In this document: piece after piece, positions 57,954 to 64,000 of the stretch
Layout of the letters: the number at the start of each line of letters is the position of its first letter
Numbering within the stretch: the first letter of the stretch is position 1
Assembly: GCF_001442535.1 (NCBI RefSeq)
Contig: NZ_CP013141.1
Coordinates: 563,196 to 627,195 of the forward strand
Length of the DNA: 64,000 nt
Source: Lysobacter antibioticus
GTDB taxonomy: Bacteria > Pseudomonadota > Gammaproteobacteria > Xanthomonadales > Xanthomonadaceae
Direction: 5' to 3'
Program-made: the position numbers and the translations under genes
The notes under the pieces: model-generated
What the model was told of the DNA's origin: nothing
Seen by the model: the letters and a program-made list of their open reading frames with translations, nothing else
The model's database searches: none

Positions 57954-57985
57954 GATCCGCCTGGCAGCTCTACGCCAGGCGGATC
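57954..57985. terminator. Perfect hairpin between the two protease genes
   Basis: GATCCGCCTGGC pairs perfectly with GCCAGGCGGATC around an 8-nt loop, 10 bp after the first protease stop. There is no T tract; it may terminate weakly or stabilise the upstream mRNA. Confidence 0.75.
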
Positions 57986-58211
57986 GAAGATCAGGCTTGA
58001 CGACGAAACGTCCGCATACCCATTGGATGCAATCGTTTTCAGGGCAAGGGTCCGGTCGCTTACCCAATGCGCCCGAAACCCGCACGCAATAGTCGTCGAA
58101 GGAACGGACACACGCACGGCAGGGAGGCTGGATGCACCAGAACCAGGAACATGCGCAGCATGGCGAAATGCCAGATAGCGCCCTGGAATCCCCGCAGTGG
58201 AGAACGATGAA

Positions 58212-59999
58212 ATGAAGAGATTGTGTATCGGCTTGTTCGCGACGCTGTTCGCCATCAACGCCGCCGCCACCGACCTCAGCCCCAGCGCCGTCGGTGGCGG
58301 GGACATCCCGGGCGACTATGCTTCTATCGATTTCTATATCTCGAAGGACGATTGGGCCTCCACGCTGACGCTGTCGAACAGCGCCGCCGATCAGTCCACC
58401 GTGACCATCCACTCCAGCACTGGCAAGACCAGTAATCTGATCGCCGGCAATACCGATTACCCGCTGACGTCGATGACGATCTATAAGGACGATCACGTCA
58501 CTTTCGTTTATCAGGCGGCCAAACAACGCTGGGTGGTAACCGCGCCTAGCTACACGCCTAATTCCAACGGTGGCAGCGGCAGCATACCCTCGCCCGCGGT
58601 CGGCAAGTACACTCGCTTCGACATCGCCGACGGCGACTGGGCACAGGCCATCACGCTTCCGGCCAGCGCACCCGACAACAGCGTGCTCGCCGTGGGATCC
58701 ACCGCCAGTTGGGGCAGCAAGATCAGTTCGCAGAACCTGCAGTTCGCCAGTACGTTCAACCTGCGCGCAGGCGACCAGTACGTATTCGTCTACCAGACGA
58801 AGTTCCAGCGCTGGTTCAGCGTCAAGACGCCGGTCACGGCCTTGAACGCCGGCAGCATCGGCACGCAGATGCCTGCTCCGGTGGTGCCGAACACCGAGGT
58901 CAAGTTCGCCAACGGCAACTGGACGCCGAACCTCACCCTGCCGGCGACCGCGGGCGATCGCGACCGCATCAGCGTCATTTCCGATGCCACCTGGTTGGCG
59001 ACCATCGGCAACCAGAACCTGGCCACGACCGGTACGTTGAAGTTGTTTCCGGGTGCGCGCTACGACTTTATTTTCATCAAGGAAAATAATCACTGGGCAC
59101 TGCAGTCGAGCCCGAATGTCCTGCTAACGCCCAACACCCTCGGCAGCGACCAGTTACCCGACATGCGCACACCGCTCGTGCGTTTCAATACGCTCGACGG
59201 AAACTGGTCGAAGAAGATCTTCCTGCCGGTCAACGCGCAAGCGGGCGATGAAGTGATCGTCAAGAGCGACGCCACGTTCGGCTTCGAGGTGACCGGGCAA
59301 AGCACCGCCTTCGGCACGCTACCGGTCAGCACCGGCGAGACCGTGCGATTCGTCCGCGACAGCGCCGGGCGCTGGGCCCAGGACACGCGCATCATCACCA
59401 TACTGTTGACCTATAGCGACCGGGCCGTTGCGCGGGTCGGCGAGATCGGGGAAAAAATGCGCCTGCTCGAAGGCCTGCGATTGACCAACGAGGCATTGGA
59501 GAACTCCAAGGCGAATTTCTACGCCAAATCGGTCGGCTTCCTTAAGCACCAGCTCGCGGAAACCAGCCTGTCGGATGCCCTTAACGCGGCGCAGACCGAT
59601 CAGACGGTCCTGGCTGCCCGCCAGCAACTCGGCGCCGATGCCTTCTACTACGAGGACTACTACAACGCGACCGCGGCGTCGTGTGGGCTCGGCGTCCTGT
59701 CGGTGACGCAACGAGAAGCCATGGTAGGCATCGGCGCCCTGGAATGCGGCACGACCATCCTGCGTCATGAGCTGGCCCACAACATGGGCATCGCCCATGC
59801 CAACGAGAACAACGGCGCCACGGCCTACGCGAAGGGCTATCACATGACCAAGGAAATCATGAACGACAACGTGATTCCGTATTACTCGAACCCGCGTATC
59901 TACACGCCCGACTATGGTGTCGCGATGGGCATCGAGAACGAAATCGATGCGGTGCGCGCCATGAACGAGCGCTCCAAGACCGTTTCCGAGTTCTATTGA
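58212..59999 (+). CDS. Secreted reprolysin-like zinc metalloprotease with four N-terminal repeats (paralogue 2)
   Basis: A 595-aa paralogue of the preceding gene with the same layout: signal peptide (LFAINAAA), four ~80-residue repeats and a catalytic domain. The zinc site is HELAHNMGIAH (H519, E520, H523, H529), with Met-turn M550 (KEIMND) and YYSNPR. Compared with paralogue 1 it has a short insertion before the zinc site (YYEDYYNATAASCG) and a shorter loop after it. A GGAG sits 9 bp before the ATG, mirroring paralogue 1. A GTG at 58197 is in frame but less likely. Confidence 0.9.
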   Translation: MKRLCIGLFATLFAINAAATDLSPSAVGGGDIPGDYASIDFYISKDDWASTLTLSNSAADQSTVTIHSSTGKTSNLIAGNTDYPLTSMTIYKDDHVTFVYQAAKQRWVVTAPSYTPNSNGGSGSIPSPAVGKYTRFDIADGDWAQAITLPASAPDNSVLAVGSTASWGSKISSQNLQFASTFNLRAGDQYVFVYQTKFQRWFSVKTPVTALNAGSIGTQMPAPVVPNTEVKFANGNWTPNLTLPATAGDRDRISVISDATWLATIGNQNLATTGTLKLFPGARYDFIFIKENNHWALQSSPNVLLTPNTLGSDQLPDMRTPLVRFNTLDGNWSKKIFLPVNAQAGDEVIVKSDATFGFEVTGQSTAFGTLPVSTGETVRFVRDSAGRWAQDTRIITILLTYSDRAVARVGEIGEKMRLLEGLRLTNEALENSKANFYAKSVGFLKHQLAETSLSDALNAAQTDQTVLAARQQLGADAFYYEDYYNATAASCGLGVLSVTQREAMVGIGALECGTTILRHELAHNMGIAHANENNGATAYAKGYHMTKEIMNDNVIPYYSNPRIYTPDYGVAMGIENEIDAVRAMNERSKTVSEFY

Positions 60000-60017
60000 C
60001 CGTTTCGATCACGAACC

Positions 60018-60046
60018 GCCCGGCAGGCCATCGTGGCCTGCCGGGC
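60018..60046 (+). terminator. Perfect 13-bp hairpin after paralogue 2
   Basis: GCCCGGCAGGCCA and TGGCCTGCCGGGC pair perfectly around a TCG loop, 19 bp after the stop and 30 bp before the next start. It lacks a T tract, so the downstream gene may still be partly cotranscribed. Confidence 0.75.
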
Positions 60047-60075
60047 AGGTCCGCCAGTCAATCGCGAGGACAGCC

Positions 60076-60774
60076 ATGCACGTTCAACGAAACCAGGCTC
60101 TGATCATGGGGCTCGTCCTGACCGGCGCAGCGACGGTCGGCCTGTTGTTGCACTTCCGGGCGGATCCGTCGACCGCGAGCGGCAGCCTGCAGGACTCGAG
60201 TTATGCCCCACCCGGCATCGCTGGGTCGGAGCAAAGCGGCGCGTCCGCCTCGCATCGCAACGACGATATCGAACGCCTCGTTTCCAGGCGCAGCACGTTC
60301 TCCCTGGACAGGACGAAACTGCAGGCCGCGCTCAGCAAGAAGGCCGTCCTGCAACTGGCCGACCCCGACAAGGTGATTGCAGGCAGCCTTCGCCCATCAG
60401 CCAAACAGATCTCCGATGGGCGCCAATTCATCGCCTATGACCCCTACGTCATCGAGTCCAAGGCGGTCGGCGACGATATCGAGATCTATCTACCAAACAT
60501 CGGCCTGACCGCGCACGGCGTGATCGACAACATCGAAGTCAACGGCGACATCATCCGTTGGTCCGGACGCTTCGAAGACTTCAACTCGACCCAGAGCAGC
60601 TTCTCGATCAGTCAGACCATGATCGACCAGTACGTGCTCGGGGTGTTCGAGACGCCGATGGGCACGTTCAATCTCGAAGCCAAGAACGGCCTGGGCTGGA
60701 TCGTGGACCAAGGTACGGACTTCCATCTTCCGGCCGATGGCAAGGACTATGTCGAGTCCAAGGGCAAGCGCTGA
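60076..60774 (+). CDS. Membrane-anchored propeptide-like protein
   Basis: A 232-aa protein with one N-terminal membrane anchor (LIMGLVLTGAATVGLLLHF), so the rest should lie in the periplasm. After a Ser/Gly linker comes FSLDRTKLQAALSKKAVLQL. The later segment DDIEIYLPNIGLTAHGVIDN, NGDIIRWSGRFEDF and SISQTMIDQYVLGVFETPMGTFNLEAKNGLGWIV resembles the N-terminal prodomain of M12B/M72-type metalloproteases. No catalytic domain is attached. GAGGA precedes the ATG. Encoded directly after two proteases that lack such a domain, it may act in trans as foldase or inhibitor (inference). Confidence 0.7.
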   Translation: MHVQRNQALIMGLVLTGAATVGLLLHFRADPSTASGSLQDSSYAPPGIAGSEQSGASASHRNDDIERLVSRRSTFSLDRTKLQAALSKKAVLQLADPDKVIAGSLRPSAKQISDGRQFIAYDPYVIESKAVGDDIEIYLPNIGLTAHGVIDNIEVNGDIIRWSGRFEDFNSTQSSFSISQTMIDQYVLGVFETPMGTFNLEAKNGLGWIVDQGTDFHLPADGKDYVESKGKR

Positions 60775-60806
60775 GTCTGCCCACCGCACGGCACGACCCA
60801 CCGCAC

Positions 60807-60832
60807 AGGAAGCGCGCTTCCTGCCTTTTCTT
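60807..60832 (+). terminator. Rho-independent terminator
   Basis: AGGAAGCGCGCTTCCT is a perfect palindrome followed by GCCTTTTCTTTT, 33 bp after the stop of the propeptide-like gene and before the convergent MBL gene. It probably ends the receptor-protease transcription unit. Confidence 0.8.
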
Positions 60833-60869
60833 TTAGCGGTGCGGGCAAATCGCGCCGATCGCACCCTAT

Positions 60870-61709
60870 TCAGTCCAGGTAGGCCGGGAACACCGGCAGC
60901 GCCCGGAAGTCGTCGACCGAATGCTGGATCACCACGCGGGCCTGCTGGTTCTTCACGATGCGCTCGATGCGATCCATCGACGCCAGAGTCTCGCTACGGC
61001 TGACATTGAACACCGGCATGCGCTTCTCGGCGCGGTTCTCGTGCGAGTGAAACAGATCGCCGGTCAGCAGGACATGACCCGAACGCGGTAGCCGAAGCAT
61101 CAGCACCTGGTGCCCCGGCGTGTGGCCCGGCGCCTTCAGCAAGCGCACGCTGCCGTCGCCGAACACGTCGTGATCGCCGTCGATGAGCACGGTGGCGGCC
61201 TGCGCCAGGGTTTCGATCAATTTGAGGTTGGTGCGCGGCGGCGCCGGCACGGACTGGATCCATTCCAATTCTTTACGATTCACGATCCAGGTCGCCCGCT
61301 TCAATGCATTCGCGTTGCCGAGATGATCGCCATGGCCGTGCGAGAAGGCGAAATAGTCGACGTCGTCGAAACTCAGCCCCAGTTGTTGGAGCTGCGCCGC
61401 AACCGGGGTCTCGACGATGGCTCGGTAGAGGGGAAGCTGGGTCCCGCCGGCGGGTTCGGCGTAGCGGTCGCCCAGGCCCGCCTCCCACAGCAGGTCGCCC
61501 TTCGGGTGGCGAATCAGAAAACACGGCGTCATCAGGGTACCGGGGTGGCCGTCGTACTCTCCGGTATCGGCGAACGGCGCGAGATCCGCGAACTGCGCGC
61601 GGCCGCAATCCATGGCGTAGAGCTTGACGGCGGGCTCGGCCGCCTGGGCTTGCGAGAACACAGCGGACAATACGACCGGCAACACAAAGCGCTTCAGCAA
61701 CGAGGTCAT
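60870..61709 (-). CDS. Exported MBL fold hydrolase, AHL-lactonase-like
   Basis: A 279-aa metallo-beta-lactamase-fold enzyme with a Sec signal (LLKRFVLPVVLSAVFSQAQA). The zinc motif is SHGHGDH (H124, H126, D128, H129); further ligands are likely in APGHTPGHQVLML and LTGDLFHSH. The layout resembles N-acyl-homoserine-lactone lactonases, but exported members of this fold also hydrolyse other esters, so the substrate is uncertain. It lies 59 bp after a TetR gene on the same strand and is probably controlled by it. Confidence 0.88.
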   Translation of the reverse strand: MTSLLKRFVLPVVLSAVFSQAQAAEPAVKLYAMDCGRAQFADLAPFADTGEYDGHPGTLMTPCFLIRHPKGDLLWEAGLGDRYAEPAGGTQLPLYRAIVETPVAAQLQQLGLSFDDVDYFAFSHGHGDHLGNANALKRATWIVNRKELEWIQSVPAPPRTNLKLIETLAQAATVLIDGDHDVFGDGSVRLLKAPGHTPGHQVLMLRLPRSGHVLLTGDLFHSHENRAEKRMPVFNVSRSETLASMDRIERIVKNQQARVVIQHSVDDFRALPVFPAYLD

Positions 61710-61768
61710 GACGTTGATCCGAATGAGACGACGGGTTTGGGTTATGCGGTGAAAGCGGCCCTTGCGCG

Positions 61769-62368
61769 TCAGGCGCGTCGACCGCGCTTGGCCTGCCTTT
61801 GTTCGATCAGCATCCGGGCGACTTCTTTCGCGGACGAGGACGCCGCCGCCGAGCCGGTGCGCAGCGCAGTGACGATCGCACCGTCGATCAGCATCATCAA
61901 TTGGTTCGCCAGATCGCCGGCCGGGCGTATCTGCGCATCCACGAGCAGGCGTTCGAGATAGGCGGTGACTTGTTGCTTGTGGTCGTTGGCGACCGCATGG
62001 CCGGCGTGATCGCGGTCGGCCAGTTCGACGATCGAGTTGATGAAGATGCAGCCGCGGAAACCGCTGCTGTTCAAGCGTTCGCTCAGCGCATCGAAGACCG
62101 CCAACGGGCGCGTGCCGGGGTCGCCGGACAACCGATCGACCGCATCGGCCAACCATTGCCGCCAGGCCGAACCGAGTTGAGTCAGAACTTCGGCGACCAG
62201 ATCGTTCTTGGAAGGGAAATGCTTGTAGAAGCTGGCCTTGGCGACGCCGGACTGGTCGATGATCGTGTCGATACCCACCGCACGGATGCCGTGCGCGTAG
62301 AACAACTGCGAGGCGACCGCGAGGATGCGCTCGCGCGGAGGGGGCGGTACCGGCTCGGCGGATTTCAT
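61769..62368 (-). CDS. TetR/AcrR family regulator
   Basis: A 199-aa repressor. The helix-turn-helix is at about residues 12-58 (RERILAVASQLFYAHGIRAVGIDTIIDQSGVAKASFYKHFPSKNDL). The C-terminal ligand domain contains FRGCIFINSIVELADRDH, typical of the TetR_C_11-like subgroup near oxidoreductase or hydrolase genes. Start at MKSAEPVP follows family alignment. It is the first gene of a two-gene unit with the MBL hydrolase. Confidence 0.93.
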   Translation of the reverse strand: MKSAEPVPPPPRERILAVASQLFYAHGIRAVGIDTIIDQSGVAKASFYKHFPSKNDLVAEVLTQLGSAWRQWLADAVDRLSGDPGTRPLAVFDALSERLNSSGFRGCIFINSIVELADRDHAGHAVANDHKQQVTAYLERLLVDAQIRPAGDLANQLMMLIDGAIVTALRTGSAAASSSAKEVARMLIEQRQAKRGRRA

Positions 62369-62607
62369 GGTCGGAAATATACAGACAGGTCTGTCTATGT
62401 CAACCGAGAGGACTATGCCCTCGGCGGGCAGCTTGCGGGTCGCCAAGGTACCGCTCCGGGCCCGGCGTTCGCCCGCAACGGCATCGAACCATCGACGACC
62501 CGCTTCAGCCTGCGACGTCTCCCTTCAGCGCCGCAAGGCAGGCCAACCGCGCGGCTGCGATGCCTCGCAGCCGCCGCAGCATCGCGCCTTACCGGCTGCA
62601 CCGCATC
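62369..62607. other. Gap between TetR and the GlcNAc transferase gene
   Basis: About 240 bp holding the TetR operator and promoter next to 62368. The rest is GC-rich with no gene or terminator recognised. Confidence 0.4.
62381..62394. promoter_or_regulatory. TetR operator upstream of its own gene
   Basis: ACAGAC-AG-GTCTGT, a perfect dyad (extended by TAT/TATG), 12 bp before the TetR start and inside an AT-richer promoter patch. Sequence and position match classical autoregulatory TetR sites built on a TAGACxGxCxGTCTA theme. Confidence 0.75.
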
Positions 62608-63993
62608 TCAAGAAGCCGCCGATATCGCATCTTCGCCAAGCTCATGCACCATGATGGCGAATGCTTCACTGAGTTCCGGCGACTTGCTCGTGGCCCGCAC
62701 ATCGTACTGAGCTGGGAGTCGCGAAGGGCAAGCCTCGAATCTATCGATGTACTCGAAACACCCTTTTGCAGCCAGAACCTCCAGATCGCCCGGCGACAAA
62801 TTGCGCGCGACGAGTTCCGATCCATCCGCCGCATAGGCGACCACCACCACCGAATCCAGATCGACGGACCCGGGAAGCGGCCGGGTGTTGCCGATGCGTA
62901 CCCGGAACGCTCTTTTACAGATCAACCCGTCTTCCCACTCGTTGACAGGTAGATCGTAGTAGGACTCGTCGGGCTCGGTGGGCTCCGCCGCCTCGCTCCT
63001 GAGCCCCCGGTGCCTGAAACTCAGCCCCGCGTATCGCTCGAACTGCTGGACCGAGCGATGTCGTCCCAGACCGTACCGGCCGAAATCGACGGCCTCGTGA
63101 CCTTCGGAAATACCCAGGAGCGACAGAGATCGCTCCAGTGCCAGAACTGCCCGGTCGGTGGCGCTTCCTTCTATTTCGCCGCTCGATTTCCGTTCGTCGG
63201 TGTGATCGTCCCAGACCTTCCTGGCCCCCGAGTTGTACTGATGCCACAGCAAGGGACGATGCGGGTGAAAGAAATCGTAGCCGTGGGTAAACGCCCTGAC
63301 GGCCATGACGATCTCCTCGGTCGAGAAGAAATGCTCGGCATCGTTCATGACCTCCTCGACGAACCGGCCGTCCGAGAAAACGAAGCCACCGCTCATGAAA
63401 CGGGCTCTCATCGGCTCGGTGCGCTCCTCCCAGCCGGGCATCCTGGCCGCTCGATAACTCACGATGCCCAAGGTGGAAAACTTCCGGACCAGCATTTGCC
63501 CGACATGATTCTGCCGGCCTTCCGGGAAGACGGCCGGATCGAACGAAGGGGGATAACCGGTCAGCAAGGGTTTCTCGTATCGACCGCGCAAAGACTCGAG
63601 CATGTCGATCATGGCCGTATCCCAGTGCGCGATGAAGCGGTGATGCGCATCTATCTGCAGGTTGTAGCGCTCGCCGTCGTAATGCCCCTGGCTCGCGTTG
63701 CGCGCCCAGCCGCAACCTTTGGTGTCGAGGAAGTGGACATCGATCACTTCGACGATCGCTCCGTCCTTGTCCATCAGATGGACGAGGTGCCCGTTCCTGC
63801 GGGTGCTGCCCGAGTGGCGGAAGCCGGAAGCGACGAAATCGTCCAGGCTCTCGTCGGTGTCGTGCTGCCAACAGACCACGATCCGAAGCCCACCCGGGTC
63901 CGACGCATTCCCCACGAGATCCGTCAATGTCGGGATGAGCTGCCTGTCGCGGTAGCTCGGCACTTGCACGAAGATCTTTCTCTGGATATCCAT
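62608..63993 (-). CDS. Skp1-type GlcNAc transferase family protein
   Basis: A 461-aa glycosyltransferase of the GlcNAc-transferase family (PF11397-like, related to the eukaryotic Skp1-hydroxyproline GlcNAc transferase). It begins KIFVQVPSYRDRQLIPTLTDLVGNASDP, then VVCWQHDTDES, KGCGWARNASQG and the metal-binding YNLQIDAHHRFIAHWDTAM, with GGFVFSDGRFVEEVMNDAEHFFSTEEI further on. An extra C-terminal domain (about 350-461) follows the catalytic core. The acceptor is unknown. It is the last gene before the window end; ATG at 63993. Confidence 0.88.
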   Translation of the reverse strand: MDIQRKIFVQVPSYRDRQLIPTLTDLVGNASDPGGLRIVVCWQHDTDESLDDFVASGFRHSGSTRRNGHLVHLMDKDGAIVEVIDVHFLDTKGCGWARNASQGHYDGERYNLQIDAHHRFIAHWDTAMIDMLESLRGRYEKPLLTGYPPSFDPAVFPEGRQNHVGQMLVRKFSTLGIVSYRAARMPGWEERTEPMRARFMSGGFVFSDGRFVEEVMNDAEHFFSTEEIVMAVRAFTHGYDFFHPHRPLLWHQYNSGARKVWDDHTDERKSSGEIEGSATDRAVLALERSLSLLGISEGHEAVDFGRYGLGRHRSVQQFERYAGLSFRHRGLRSEAAEPTEPDESYYDLPVNEWEDGLICKRAFRVRIGNTRPLPGSVDLDSVVVVAYAADGSELVARNLSPGDLEVLAAKGCFEYIDRFEACPSRLPAQYDVRATSKSPELSEAFAIMVHELGEDAISAAS

Positions 63994-64000
63994 ATTCTTA

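Overview
The window is high-GC gammaproteobacterial DNA that looks like Xanthomonadaceae, most probably Lysobacter or a close relative. The inference rests on the sspB-sspA-petCBA block, the dTDP-rhamnose operon, a large TonB-dependent receptor next to secreted zinc proteases, and many dispersed palindromic repeats of the GGAGCGGCGCAAGCCGC type. No rRNA, tRNA, CRISPR array or insertion-sequence transposase was seen.

Layout. 1-9.4 kb is core metabolism: glutaredoxin GrxD, Fe-type superoxide dismutase, purE/purK, a Trm112-like protein, nadC, sspB, sspA and the cytochrome bc1 operon. 9.8-12.9 kb holds a lytic transglycosylase, miaB and a GNAT acetyltransferase. 13.3-27.2 kb is an accessory stretch: a DUF1501/DUF1800 pair, an amidohydrolase, a TetR-controlled ABC exporter operon, an MBL hydrolase with an NAD-dependent reductase, a PAP2 phosphatase, and a permease remnant. 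It contains the densest repeats and separates miaB from phoH, genes that are often adjacent. 27.5-33.6 kb holds phoH, ybeY, a pseudopilin, corC, a DUF4105 protein and corA. 34-36.3 kb holds cstA with a ybdD-like gene. 38.8-47.4 kb is a peptide-utilisation block of two S9 peptidases around an OPT and a POT transporter. 47.7-51.2 kb is rfbBACD (dTDP-L-rhamnose synthesis).

51.2-60.8 kb is the most unusual part. A short AT-rich island and a long gene-free leader precede an Oar-like TonB-dependent receptor. It is followed by two tandem paralogous metalloproteases of identical length (595 aa), each with four ~80-residue repeats where a propeptide would normally sit. Next comes a small membrane-anchored protein that resembles a detached protease propeptide domain. 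I propose this as a candidate dedicated protease maturation/export module; that is inference, not demonstrated function. The window ends with a lactonase-like MBL enzyme, its TetR neighbour with a clear operator, and a Skp1-type GlcNAc transferase homologue.

Repeats are abundant: short REP-like palindromes, a ~200-bp composite element with a covarying hairpin and an adjacent hexanucleotide array, C-rich/G-rich hairpin elements, and a ~27-nt sequence found nested inside two different repeat families.
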